A DNA stretch of 64,000 nt, from positions 1 to 64,000 of the forward strand of contig CAKKTI010000087.1 of NCBI GenBank assembly GCA_920105805.1. The letters run 5' to 3'. The position numbers and the translations under genes are program-made. The DNA comes from Condylostoma magnum. Its lineage: Eukaryota; Ciliophora; Heterotrichea; Heterotrichida; Condylostomatidae. Below the pieces are notes generated by a model that did not search any database, was not told the origin of the DNA, and saw only the letters and a program-made list of their open reading frames with translations. This document shows positions 1 to 11,671 of this stretch, piece by piece (within the stretch, counting starts at the first letter, position 1; each line of letters starts with the position of its first letter).

Positions 1-1100
1 GCATTAGTCTTCAAAAATTCAACTAATCTGTGAATTCTTTCTTATTATCGTTATTATTCCTATTTATCTATTCTTTTCTGTATCTTATACAACCTAAAAC
101 TACATAAAAGTGCAAAATACACTTTTAATTGCTTTTATCTTCAAAACTCATAAGCCTTTTCCTCTTTTTATATTAATTCTTGGTTTTATTTTCTTCTAAT
201 TTCCTCTTCTTTTTATCTTTATGCTTATACTAGTTAAAATTTCCATCTTCTGGATAATCTTAAAGCTACTCTGTATATTCTATCCTAGTATTATCAAATT
301 TAGTTTATTGAATATCTTATAGCTAAAATTCTATACTTATGTACATAATTTTCCATTACATCAAATCCTTGAGTAATTTTACTTTCAATTAGCTTTTATT
401 ACAATTAAACTCTCATTTACTCAGCTTCTTACTATTTCTTTTAAAACAATTCTTACTCTTTCCTTTTTATTTACTACTCTTAAATCATTTGCTCAAGCTA
501 GTCAATTTCCTGTCTCTCCTTTAAATACTTATTCTTTATCTCCTCAAGCTAAGTTTACTGTATTTCCTACTAGAGCTCCTCCCTTTACTTCTTTAACACC
601 TCGATTTGATTAACAGGTTTCTTTGCTTATGTCTGCTAATTGAATATATTATTAAGCTTATCCAATCTCCTTTTTTCACGCTTTCTTTTAATTTACTCAT
701 GCCTTTCATTCATAGTTAATCTAGGATCATATTCTCTTACTTACTTCTACTGTGGCATTTACTTCCTAACTCTTTCTAACCTTTCATTTTAACTGTTTTC
801 CCGCCTTCTTTGATTCATTAGGCTGTATGCAATGGCCATGTCACTTTCTAGCCCATCATCAAATTAAACATTGACTGTTTATGAAGGTCAGGCTTACGAT
901 CTTCCTGTAACTTTAGTTTTTATAGCAGATGCCTCATCTTCTACTTATAACATTGTTTTTATTATTCCCTATGCCCTGCTTCTGGCATCATCATCGCCTG
1001 GTGATTACTACGGAGAGTTAAAAACTTCATTTATCGCATTTTCAGCTATTTATTCTGCTTTAGCTTTGATTTATTCCTTTATTTAGTCAAAATATTCCAT
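1..1100 (-). CDS. Coiled-coil protein, 3' part beyond the window
   Basis: Unrecognised charged protein; about 366 residues are visible and the C-terminus lies beyond base 1. It is read with TAA/TAG as Gln and TGA as Trp. The proposed ATG (1098-1100) is followed by MEYFDQIKEQ and an Ala-rich acidic segment. Long Lys/Glu/Gln-rich heptad-like stretches follow (LERVRKQ, then repeated EQ/KQ runs), typical of a coiled-coil structural protein, possibly cytoskeletal or basal-body. No catalytic motif is visible. It lies head-to-tail behind the FYVE-like gene, whose proposed TAA stop is only one base upstream of this ATG, in another frame. An alternative is that both are one protein joined by a frame-changing intron that I could not find. 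Confidence 0.6.
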
Positions 1101-1101
1101 T

Positions 1102-1881
1102 TTACAGATTTTTAAAGTATTTAGTAAATTTAGGAGAGCATTTCTTGCATATGATTTTCTACGCTTTTTTAGCTTCAACGCTGTCTTTTAAAACTTCCAT
1201 CATTCTTTATACTTATTCTTCCATTTCTTCATTAATACTTTGATTTTAAATGAATTATTCTATAACTTCATCTAGCTGTTATTATGTTTTTATTAGCTGT
1301 TTTTTCTGTTTTTTATTAACCTTTTACTATGTATCTAGTTTCTCTACTACAGACTTTTACTTTAAATCTATTTCTTCCTTTTCCTTTTGTTTTTCTTGTA
1401 TTTAATTTAATTGTGTTTATAGTCTATTAGTGTATTCAAGTTCCATTATTCTTTATTTTCTTTCTAGTTTGGATATCTCTGATTCTCTTTCCTTCCTTTC
1501 AATTTATAGTGATCCAAGTTTATTATCAAGTTAATTAAATTCATCCATTAGGTCTCCAACTTACTCATCTAATTCCTATCTTAATTCATTTTCTATTATA
1601 TCTTGATCACAATTATCACATATTCTTTATAAGTCTTTATGGTTACCATTATATGGCCTAAACTTACGAGAGTGTAATTTACATACACTTTAATTGCATC
1701 ATTTGCATATTTGTCTTCGTGTAAGAATAGTAAATTTTGAATGGCAAATAGTGCATTGTTTTGAGTTACCTTGATTCTTTTATCCGGGAGAGTGATAGGA
1801 ATCAGAACTTGTAAGAACAGATGAGGTTGAGTTATTAAATGAATAACTATCAAAATGATCATCTCCGTAAAAACTTGACAT
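1102..1881 (-). CDS. FYVE-like zinc finger coiled-coil protein
   Basis: 259 residues. A Ser-rich N-terminus leads into a zinc finger at about residues 43-95 with CTICHSKF, then RRQICKWCNQSVC, then ICDNC. This is the spacing and RR(x)nC core of the FYVE family, which usually binds phosphatidylinositol 3-phosphate on endosomes. The Trp in CKWC is encoded by TGA. The rest is a Lys/Glu/Gln-rich coiled coil, ending in a second Cys pair (CKKC, about residues 241-244). The WxxD motif of classical FYVE domains is not obvious, so lipid binding is inferred rather than seen. Start chosen at the first ATG after the upstream AT-rich gap; stop TAA at 1102-1104. Confidence 0.65.
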
Positions 1882-1990
1882 TTATTCTACTTTTATATAA
1901 TTTCATTAAGGAGTTGTGTAAATCAATATAAATCGCATTTTAATATACATATAAGAGTTATTTTGCACAACTCTATAATAATATTTAAAA

Positions 1991-2561
1991 ATGAAATGTT
2001 CAATGAAATATTATCACACAAGTATTCTAATAGCTTTAGATTTGCCTAAGATTTACTATTAAAATTTCAATATTACTCTTTGCAAGCTTAAGAACGAGTG
2101 TTTTTCTATAGGGCCTGTGTCAAGATGGGAAGATATTCTAATCAGTCAGCACCCATGCTACTCATTTACTAATAAAGGACTTTAGCGTCACGATGAGGTT
2201 GTCTAGGGATTTGATTATTTAAAATAGGACTAAGGTTATTTATCGTATATATCTTTACTCAGAAAGCCTTAGACCAAGATTTATTGAAGAAATGGAAACG
2301 TGTACTTTAATAGGAAAAATTCCCATATTGACAGAAAGAGATTAAAAGATAAGGGAATGCTGCTTAATGGTTATAATGGGAAATAAAGAGCTTAAAGAAC
2401 TAAAATCAATACTTATTAGATGAAATTTATAACCTAGATAGCAAACATACTACGTTTTATTGACTAAAGAATACAAAATATTACCTTTTGATTTATTGAT
2501 AATTTAATAATAGGAGTAAAGCCTAAAGAAGTTACCAGTAACAGGATTAATTAAATTTTAA
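1991..2561 (+). CDS. Hypothetical protein, reading frame unresolved
   Basis: Not recognised. The first part (from ATG 1991) reads best in one frame, and the part from about 2270 to the TAA at 2559-2561 reads best in another (for example RFIEEMETCTLIGKIPIL, then LLTKEYKILPFDLL). No clean 16-nt intron joining them could be placed. Since all 64 codons can be sense here, the frame judgement rests only on amino-acid composition. A frame-2193 ATG would give a 122-residue protein. Treat boundaries as tentative. Confidence 0.3.
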
Positions 2562-3256
2562 TGAATAGGATTTTAAAGGGCTAATAAATTAGGAAAAATT
2601 AATCAGAATTATCATAAAGTAAACTGTTTTGTTTGCATAGAAGAATAAATAGTATAAAAATAAGATATCCTCCTAAAGTACAGCAGATATCATTATCTCC
2701 TAAAGAGTAAGAGTAAAGTTTTCTTAGTATGAATAAAATCCACAGAATAAGGCTAAATCAATAAGGCAATAGAAGATTTAGAAGTATGTCTCCCTAACCC
2801 TCTATATAAGAATTAGTGTATGGGTAATAACTTGAAAAAATGGCAACAAATATGGATAATATTTTACAAAGAGTAAAGGATCAGATGCAAAGTCAATTTT
2901 TTGACGATATTCCTTTATGCTTTTAAGATGAATCGTTTTTAACTTAATTCACTGTGCCTTTGCACAACAAATTATTATAATCAAGGAGATTTCACTAGAG
3001 ATTTGCCCATCTAAGTGCTCATCATATAGAAAAAAAGCTAATTTTTATTAGTTAAGCTCTTAATTCAAAAGGAACTTTAAATTTCAGATGAAATTTAAGG
3101 AAATAACATTCGGAAATTTGTATTACCAAAGCTGATTTTTCTGAGTTTATGAAAATATTAGTTTTACTTTTAAAATGAAAAAATACTGATAATGATTCTA
3201 TTAAATACTTTTAGAACAAGTTATTAAGATTTCAAGATTGCATAGTTAATACATAA
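2561..3256 (+). CDS. Hypothetical basic protein
   Basis: About 231 residues, unrecognised. The N-terminal third is basic and Gln/Ser-rich (SLSPKEQEQSF, FRSMSPQPSIQELV). The C-terminal half is more globular (NMDNILQRVKDQMQSQFFDD, KADFSEFMKILVLLLKWKN), with Trp read from TGA at two places. The ATG overlaps the proposed TAA stop of the preceding gene (TAATG). Possible ends are TAA 3254-3256 or the triple TAG-TAA-TAA at 3266-3274. The first abuts the TGA stop of the convergent PPPDE gene; the second would overlap it. Confidence 0.45.
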
Positions 3257-3727
3257 TCATTTTTCTAGTAATAATGTTGTTTCAGACCTTGGTAATCTAA
3301 ATTTTGGAATACAGCAACTTATACAACTTAGTAACCCTGCAGATCTATTTAAATAGGAGGGAAGGCTATGTCCTAAAAGTTTGTTGGAAAATTCATTGGT
3401 AAAATGATTACAATTTTATGTTATTATATTATAAGTTGTTCCTGTATATTTTCCCTTTAAATCAATTAGTAAATCTATTATTTGATCTTATGTAAGGCTA
3501 GTATTACCAAGATATTTCCTGCTTCTAAAAAATATTGTTGGATCTGTATTAGGATATACTGAGTAAATTCCTGCTTCATCATTTACTGAGAATCCATATG
3601 AGTATTCTATTCCTTGTATTTCTATTGCTGTATGATATGCACCAATTCCACAAATGTTTAGTAATTTATTCACTCTTGTTAAATCGTAAATGTTTAAGTA
3701 TATTTCCATTTTTAATATATAACGCAT
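3257..3727 (-). CDS. PPPDE/DeSI-family cysteine peptidase
   Basis: 156 residues. PPPDE-fold enzymes are small thiol isopeptidases that remove SUMO or ubiquitin (DeSI/PPPDE2 type). Family landmarks are in order: an N-terminal YDLTRVNKLL; the catalytic His segment GAYHTAIEIQGIEYSYGF (about residues 29-46, matching the family's HTGVVV-YGREY-FG); the segment preceding the Cys; and QNCNHFTNEFSNKL with LGHSLPSYLNR (family NCNHFS...LP.W.NR) carrying the catalytic Cys at about residue 116. Both His and Cys are present, so it should be active. Terminates at TGA 3257-3259, directly abutting the stop of the opposite-strand gene. Short, complete, no signal peptide, likely cytosolic. Confidence 0.85.
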
Positions 3728-3837
3728 AGTAAAATGTTTTATGACTAATGATAATTGATTCTATAATGATTAAAAGGAAAATATAATAAGTATTCCTTTA
3801 TAAGAGATTGCTCATATACTTGTATACTAAAATAATA

Positions 3838-4719
3838 CTAACTATTCATTCTTGATACTATTAACTTTCTAATTTCTTCTCCTTTCTCTACTACGAAGTC
3901 TTTTATACCCTCAATTTTCTGAATACTGACAATACTATTATCATGAACAATCATTAATTCCTTTGCACTTAAAATATCCTCTTCATTTAGCTATTTAACC
4001 TCATAATCAGATAAAACTTGCATTATTTCCTCCATTATCATATTCTCATAAACTTCATCTATTTAAGACAGTACAATTTTGTCTTACTAATCAACTATTA
4101 TATACTATAACAATCTATCTGATATAATGTTTCCTACCTTGTCAATTTTTATTAAATATCCCTTACTAATTCCATACAAAACCCTTTCAACGGCCAAGTG
4201 CCTATTAATGGTAGTTATTATATGTGGTTTTCTATCAACTCTGACTATAGAAGCATTGCTGTTTTAATACTCAAAGGGATTTTAATCCATTACTAAGCAA
4301 TAAAAAGTTGATACAGTGTTTTAAGGCCAAACTGCCAAATTTCCTGGGCCTACACTCAGCCAGCAGATAGCTTTCCCATTTTCTACTTAGCTCGCACTTA
4401 CTGTGTCTAGAATAGATTACTCGATTTTATCACTTGCAAAGGGTAACTAGAGATTGATAAGCTAAGCTGAGTTTATTAGCCTTTACAAGTGTTTTTACAG
4501 TTAAAATATTCTGTAGTTGCAAATAACTAAGTTTTCAATAACACTATGATGTCTATGAACCATGTGATCGTCAATCGGAACTGTCATAACCTAGCTTTAA
4601 AGGACTATTCCATCAATTTAACTACTGTAAAATGCTTTTATTGTGTTATGAGCTGCTTGATTTGATTGAATATGCTCTAAAAATTGAGCTTGGCTTGAAA
4701 TTATTCTTGCAGGTTGCAT
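3838..4719 (-). CDS. Class-IV PLP aminotransferase (D-amino acid/branched-chain type)
   Basis: 293 residues. Fold-type IV PLP enzymes include branched-chain and D-amino-acid aminotransferases and aminodeoxychorismate lyase. Visible family features are VPIDDHMVHRHHSVIE (about residues 48-63), the RLINSAQ helix, LPFASDKI with a following DTVSASQ, WLSVGPGNLAVWP and a C-terminal SAKELMIVHDNSIVSIQKI matching the ...EL..ts....v.PV..idg region. The pattern is closest to the plant-type D-amino-acid transaminase-like group, but substrate cannot be read from the sequence. The PLP-binding Lys is not certain by eye. TAG stop at 3838-3840; upstream neighbour is divergent (164-bp gap). Confidence 0.75.
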
Positions 4720-4883
4720 TGTATACTGATTTATTAATTATGACTTATAGATTGTTTAATTTATGTATAAATAACAAGTGCAATATATATTAATCTGATA
4801 ATTTCTAGTATACACCAATTTAACTCGATAATGATTATTTTACAATATCTTGAAATCCTAATATTAAAGCTTAAATTATAAAA

Positions 4884-5645
4884 ATGGGTTCAATATCATA
4901 CTTTTTTCAGCATAAAAGACAAATCAATATTTGCTTTGTAGTTTTTGCTTTTATAATAATGATTTTCTTATTCGCTATAACTTTCTCACCTAATTGAATT
5001 TACTAGGGTAAAGATAACTTCTAATGAAAGGGATCATTGATTTAGGTGATATCCGAATCTGATTAGATAAGCTCTGATTCCTATTCAAATCTAATAGATA
5101 AATTTTGCGACTAACTGAATCAAAACGAGTTTAATTAAGCTGCTTGCTCCTAATTTGAAAAAATACAATAAGGTGGTGAACTACTCATGATATTAAGTAT
5201 CATTTGTGCTGCTTTATATATCCTATTCAATGTGATAATGTGATTTATAGCATATAAAGATAAACTGATTGTTTTTGGATTATTAATAGCATTATTCATC
5301 CCAATTGCATATGTAATCGGAATTATGATTTGAATAGGTGAAGCAGATGTGGTATTTGAGGATAATTGCTAATTTATTAACAATGGGAATAATCCTCTAT
5401 AAACATGTGCAGATATCTGTACATAATTGGCTGTATTTGTCCTTATATAAATGATTATTTTCGGATTACTTTTCTGCATTTATTCCTGTATTACTATGCA
5501 GTATAAAGGGTACTAAAATGCAAGAGTTATTTAAATGTATGGAGCAAATTAAAATAGTACAACACCAATTCAAGTTGAAAGAAAAATAGAGCCAAATGAA
5601 CAAGATAATACTGTTATAACTGATAGAACTAGTAATATTAATTGA
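4884..5645 (+). CDS. Four-pass membrane protein
   Basis: 253 residues, not assigned to a family. Membrane segments are at about residues 15-35 (CFVVFAFIIMIFLFAITF), 99-121, 126-148 and 182-205, with a loop of about 60 residues between TM1 and TM2 carrying Cys residues (FCDQ, AACSQF) and a Cys-containing loop between TM3 and TM4 (DNC, TCADIC). This claudin/tetraspanin-like topology suggests disulfide-bonded extracellular loops. Three Trp codons in or next to the membrane segments are TGA (FSPNW, IMWFIA, IMIWIGEAD). The C-terminal tail is polar and acidic. Terminal TGA 5643-5645 lies 6 bases from the stop of the convergent RAP gene. Confidence 0.65.
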
Positions 5646-5651
5646 ATTTTA

Positions 5652-6701
5652 CTAAAAGAATTGAGTCCCGAATGTTTCTCTTAGTCTTCGCTTTAAATAA
5701 AGCGTTTTTTCTGTTTGATCATAGAACTTGTTTCACTGGTAAAAGGGAATTAATAGAATGTTCCAATTGCACTTTGTAAGTAGTCTCAACTTTAATTATC
5801 AAAAACCTACCAATTTGCTCCCTTATGCATAACTGCCAGCACGATTTGGCCTAAAATACACATTAGGACCGTTAAGATCAATTGCCTACTATTGCTAACA
5901 ATTCCCAAAATCCATTATATAAGTATTTTCAGCTATTATGTTTGTATCAAAATTACATAATTGATTTAGTATCAACCCAACTTCTATTTACATCTGGCCG
6001 AACTTTTAAGACACTGCCTTCTTTGTTATACTTTTGTCATTACTTATAGTCAAGTTGTCATCAACTGGCTTAATTCTGTCTTACAAATAATACGCCTCAG
6101 TTTATACAGCAAATGAAATGATTTTTAGCTATTAATTATAACTGATATCTTAAGACCCTTTTTACACAAAAGTATCCCAAAAGGGTAAATACTGATAATC
6201 CTGTAAAATAACTTGAGCCATAGCCATCATTATATCATCTTCTGCAATTCTATTTTCTGACAAGTATTACTCCATTAGTATATACAGTCTATGATCTTTT
6301 CTTTATAAAGCAGCAGAGCTTAATCAAATTCTTGAAATTTCCTTCTACTTTAAACTGCTTTTTCCAGACATAAAAATCTCAAATAATCTATCATAATTGC
6401 TCTCAGATAATCTAAATCTAGACTCTGTTAGCCAGTACATTAAATTAGCGGAATCTGTAGCAGAGAAAACATTCCTATTCAAAGTCATGCTGTACTGTAA
6501 AAGCAATTCATCATCCTATGGAGTTAAATTAAAGGGTGATATTATTCCATTCTCAAAAGCTCTGTTTAGATAATTTCCTAGTAAAGCAGTGTCAGGGTCC
6601 TCCTATACTAATTCTTCATATAAAAAGGGAAGATTCTATTAATGACTTTGCATGCTAGGGGTTGCTACAAATTACTATAGGAATTTTCTTAAACTTACCA
6701 T
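5652..6701 (-). CDS. RAP-domain protein, probably mitochondrial RNA-associated
   Basis: 349 residues. The C-terminus carries a RAP domain (about residues 260-345): EVGLILNQL, AENTYIMDFG, IDLNGPNVYFR, KLVGFWQLKLRLL, ILLIPFYQWNKFYDQTEKTLYLKRRL. RAP domains occur in FASTK-family and related organellar RNA-processing proteins and resemble endonuclease folds. The conserved Trp of the yxWnk motif is a TGA codon. The N-terminus from the chosen ATG (6699-6701) is basic and hydrophobic (MVSLRKFLQQFVATP), compatible with a mitochondrial presequence; an internal ATG at 6651-6653 is the alternative. Ends TAG-TAA at 5649-5654. Only 17 bp separate its start from the divergent kinesin gene. Confidence 0.75.
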
Positions 6702-6718
6702 TTACTTGTAATTCAAAA

Positions 6719-8887
6719 ATGAAAACTGAAAATTTAAGGGTAGCAGTTAGAGTAAGGCCTTCTTTGTCAATTGATTCTTCTGATACTAAAGTAGTTGAGA
6801 TTTAAGGTAATTAGGTTGAAATAAAGGACAGAGGATATTTCCTACAATCTTCTTATGATCTCGTATTGGACTCATAGTCAACTCAAATAGAAACTTATAA
6901 TTTTGTACAGGATTCGATACAAAATATCTTTAAAGGAGTAAACTGTACAATTTTTGCCTATGGGTAAACTGGATCTGGGAAAACTTATACCATGTTTGGA
7001 GAGTAATGAGAAAATCTGAATACCTAAGGATTTAGTAACTAATAAGGAATAATTCCAAGAACAATCCAATGCTTGTTTGAGCAAACTGATACATTTACTT
7101 ACTATTGCTCCTTTTTGCAAATTTACAATGAACGTCTATATGATTTGCTATAAGACCCTAATAGACAAAAGCCGCTCAACATAAGAGAAGATAGATATAA
7201 AGGAATGTACGTTGAAAATCTAGCAGAGTTTATAGTGTAAAACGAGTAAGACTGTAATTATATTCTAAACCAAGGAGAGAGAAGCAGAGCTATCAGATCA
7301 ACCAGATTCAATAACTACAGCAGTAGATCCCATACTATATTCTAAGTACTCATTGAATCAGATTCAGTAAACAAAAGAGGCTAATTAGTCAAATCTAAGC
7401 TAAACCTATGCGATTTAGCAGGCTCAGAAAAGTTCGATAAGGAAAACAGTATGATTAGAGACCACATAAGTGAAATGAATTAAATCAACAAATCATTGGT
7501 AACACTTGGAAAAGTAATAAGTTGCTTAAGCCAGCAAGAGTCTAGACATACACCATATAGGGAAAGCAAATTAACTAGACTGTTGTAGGATTCACTAGGA
7601 GTTAATACACGTACTATCTTAATTGCAACTATTGCACCTAATAGCAACTTTGCAGCTGAAAGTATTAATACGTTAAAATTTGCTGATAGGGCTAAATAAG
7701 TAATGGTGAGGATAAAAAAGAATGAGATAAAGGCTGCTGATAATGAACTAGTACAAAGATTGTAAAAAGAAGTGCAGTTTTTAAAAGAAATTTTACAGTC
7801 TAAGCAATCAGGAGGAATCAACTAGCTTTAATAAGAACTTTTTAAGCTAAAACAAGAAAATTAGATTTTAAGATAGTAAAATGACAGTGAAATAATAGAA
7901 GAAGTTGAAAGATTGAAAAGTGAGAACAAAACACTGAGAATTGAACTATAAGGAATATAGACGCAATCTACAGAGCCTTCATTTTTCATAACGGAGCATC
8001 ATAGAACGGCATTGGCCCCACAGAACAGATCTATTGACTCTATAGAAAAAGATGACAATATTAATAAAATCATAGACACAATTCGCTAATAAAACATAAA
8101 AAAGGCTGGGGATAGCATGAAATCTTAGCTAATACAAGGCGGAAGATGTCCTATTTGCACATTGAAAATACCCTGTAAACACTACGAATCTACAGAGACT
8201 TTACCTAAAAGCGACAGTTTCATTTCCTAGGCAAATACTCCAGCATCATGTGATACTATGTCATCAAGGTAAAGGTTCACAAGCAGAAATAGAAGTGCTG
8301 CTCCTTCTAAAAGGTAAAGGAACTAAATACCCAGAGGAATGCTACCTCCTAATATCAATGTAAGGTATAGAGGAAAATCAAGCACTGAGAAGTTAGAAAG
8401 TGGAAGACTTGAGGAAATAAAGCTTTAATAGTAAAGGAAAAAGTAACTGAAGGAAGCAAGTTTAAGGCTGAAAAAGTTAGAGAGGATATAGGAATATAAA
8501 GAAAAGAAGCTATAGTAAGAAATGGAGTAAATTGAGAATAAAAAGTTGAAAGAATAATAAGAGATTTAGAGATACAAGGCAGAACAAGATAAACGAGCAA
8601 AGTACTTAGAAAAGTAAAAGTAAAGATTAGAAGCTTATTACTAACAAAAATAAGCTTAAAACATGCGAATTATTTAAAAAAAGTAGAAAGAAGAGCGTAA
8701 ATTACAAAAATAAGAGAAAAAGAAGAAAGTTGTAGTAAATCTTAAACACCAAAAGATTAGTGAGTATCATAAAACCAAACAAATTATAGATTAAATGATA
8801 AGCATACAAGTAGACGGCATATAAAACGATACAGTGAAGCGTTCCTCCTCTTTGAGACCACAATAAGTACATAGCTAATCTTACTAA
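6719..8887 (+). CDS. Kinesin, N-terminal motor
   Basis: 722 residues. The motor domain is at about residues 5-335: [11 protein letters not shown]-loop [15 protein letters not shown] (the Q is TAA at 6965-6967), switch I NNYSSRSH, switch [10 protein letters not shown], and [18 protein letters not shown]. All nucleotide-binding residues are present, so this should be a plus-end type microtubule motor. A neck/stalk coiled coil follows. A Cys/His cluster at about residues 475-488 ([15 protein letters not shown]) may bind zinc, then a Ser/Arg-rich linker and a Lys/Glu-rich coiled tail. The subfamily is not identifiable. Possible stops are TAA at 8864, 8876 or 8885; the last shares two bases with the stop of the convergent gene. 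Confidence 0.92.
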
Positions 8888-11547
8888 AAAACAATGCAGG
8901 TAGAATTCATCTTGGCTCGCTTAAAATTCTCATTGGCCTCTTTCAGCATTATTTGCTTATCCGGATAAAACTCTTAAGTAAGTCTCAATGCTTTTCTATG
9001 GTATTGCTTGGCCTTACTCTTCTATCCTTACTTTTCATAAACTTGTCCTAAATTCTAGCAAGTGGAAATGATACTTTTTGCAGTAACATCAGAATTCTCC
9101 TTAATTTCCAATGCTTTCAGATACATTTTTTAAGCATTTTTCCAATCTTTGAGTTAGTGGTAAACTATACCAAGATTATTGTACCCATAGCCCAGCATTC
9201 TATGGTTTCCAGGGAGAATTTAAGTTAAAATATCCATAGATTATTTGTGATAGCTAAGAGCCATTTCATACTCTTGCAGTTATTCCATAACACATCCTAG
9301 TTGATTATAAGTCTCTGCTAAATCAGGATGAAGTTTAGGTAGAACTTTTTCTCTAATTTATAAAGCTTTTGTATGGTTTTCTTATGCCTGCTTAAATTTT
9401 CCTTTGAATTAGTACATTGATCCTAACAAGCTGAAGTTTGAAGCCCGTATTGGATGGAATTCTGGCAAAATCTAATCGGAAATCTGTATTGATTACCTGT
9501 ATTTCTGCTTAGATGTATGGAAATTACTATTGATCTACTCTAGCCTTCCTTGAATTCTGTAACAAATTGATAATAAATAAGGCTTATTAAACTCAGTAGC
9601 TAATCTTTCTGCGTTTTCTAAACAAACTGCTGCCTTTGGAAGTTGTTTTTAATTAATATACCCTCTTGCCAGCATTATTTAAGTTCTTATAGATTTTTAC
9701 TCTTAGTTGCTACTGTTCAAGCTATCTAAAACCTTTTCATAGTATCTGACTGATTTGTCAGTATTATCTAAGACAAATTCAATCCTTCCTAAGTCTTTGT
9801 GAAATTGATTAAGAGATTTATCATCTGATACCACGTTTTTTATTGAAAGAAGCATGCTTTGACTTTGTAGATAATTTCCATTGTAGTAGTACAACTCTGA
9901 CATGAATCGTAGTGGCTGTATATCATCTCCTTCTAAATCTAGCTTATTTATGTAGTTAGATGATTTCTCCTGAGCCTAGATTGAAACTTCAGTGTTTTCT
10001 TTAAGGATATTCACAAAGGATTTTAATGCATATGAACACATTTTTACCCTCGGGCAGTATTTTTAAAGTCCATATATTATATCCTCATTTAGTTTTAAGT
10101 TAGTTTGATAATTTTCGTTGTATAAACTACAGTTTTTGTACTGTTTTTGCAGTTTTCTGAGTTATTTGCCCAAATCAACGTAAATTTGTTAAATTTTCTG
10201 GTTAATTGGCATAGTGCTGATCTTTCTAATGTAATTGATTGAATCAACAGCAACTTATTTTTACATAGATTAGGCTTTTATATTATCAAACTATTAATAC
10301 AGTTCTACGATCTGTTATCTTATTTCTAGGCGCTTAGGTATATTATTGGTTTATTACAAAATTCTGTTTAAAAGGGCTAATTTCACAGTGTAATATTTAG
10401 AGTTTCTAGTAACTTCTAAAATATTAAAGCACAATTCTTTATTAAACCCTTGCACTAATACTTCAGCACTTTAAATAGATTCTTTATATAACTGCATTAG
10501 CTCTCCTAATAAAACAGAGTTATTCTCAGTATTAAGATTTTGTATGATAGAAGACTGCAATGTAATAATTCCTTGTATTTCTTACTATAAACCAATCTGC
10601 ATAAATATTTTGATATCTTATAAAGTAATATCCAGTAATTAAGCTAGATACTCCTAATCCCTTGATAGTTAAATTTTCTATCTCAAGATTTCCTCATATT
10701 TTTCCAAATCCTCACTAGTAAATTCTAATATTTCGCATATTTGATCAAACTAAGTACCTGGAATTTTAAGATTTTGTATAATGATTTGAGCATCAATAAC
10801 TTCTAGAATTTAATTCTTCACCAATTCAACCTAAAGTTCAAGATTTTACATTTTTTTGCTATAAAATATTACAAACTAACTATTTCCCACCAAAGGATGC
10901 TCATGCAACTTGAAGTACGAGCAGTTTTCGCATAATACGAATTCTTGGCACTCTTGACAAGTATAATACAGCTTTCCTTAGCATTATAGCCCGCAATTAG
11001 TGCAATTCTAATCGTATCTATTGGATTAGTTTCGTATATTGAAAATCATTGCAAATTAGGCACTTAGTTCTTCTCGTATAATTCTCCGTATATCTTACTC
11101 TTTCATGCATTTACAGTCTTTCTACACCACTTGTACTACCTGCTGTTCTTATACAGATTCATTGTCTATAGATCCATCATCAGAAACAGCATCATTGGCT
11201 TAGATTTCATTTACCACATTAGAATGAATTTAGGATTATTATATAGATTCAAATATTTCATTTCTTAGTGAATCGAGACGGTTAAGAATACCGCTTCTCA
11301 CCTAAGAAATAGGTTCTAGTGTTATTTTAAGACAAGGTTAATTTACATTAAGGCTATAAGCTTGTATAAGAGTTTCAGTGTCTTGTATATAAACTATCTC
11401 ATTACCTGCAGAAACATTAAATCTAAAATCAGCCTATCCGTATAGAGCATTAATCAGATTTTAAAAGTCTTAGAAAGTTTTAGGGATCTGAGACAGCTTG
11501 CGTATTTCTTCACCTCTTACTAACTTTATACTTCTTATCTGACTCAT
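8884..11547 (-). CDS. PB1-ZZ-TPR scaffold protein
   Basis: 887 residues. The N-terminal ~80 residues look like a PB1 domain (SIKLVRGEEIRKLSQIPKTF, then YGQADFRF). A ZZ-type zinc finger follows at about residues 182-222 (NCTNCGLQC, YTCQECQEFVLCENC, HEHPLVG). This pairing is known from p62/NBR1-type autophagy and signalling scaffolds. A long helical region follows. The C-terminal ~350 residues are TPR repeats resembling kinesin light chain (for example NLGIVYHQLKDWKNAQKMYLK and NLGQVYEKQGQKSKAKQYHR), suggesting cargo or complex assembly. No LIR motif was confirmed. It is convergent with kinesin, which is suggestive only. Stop TAG 8884-8886 followed by TAA. Confidence 0.82.
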
Positions 11548-11671
11548 ATTTATATCAGAAGTAAACAAAAATAGTTCCATACACAAACTACAGAACCCAC
11601 AATCCAAACTACTATGTACTAACATCTCCCAAAACAAACAAAACCCTAAATTTCCATAATAACCAATTTTA

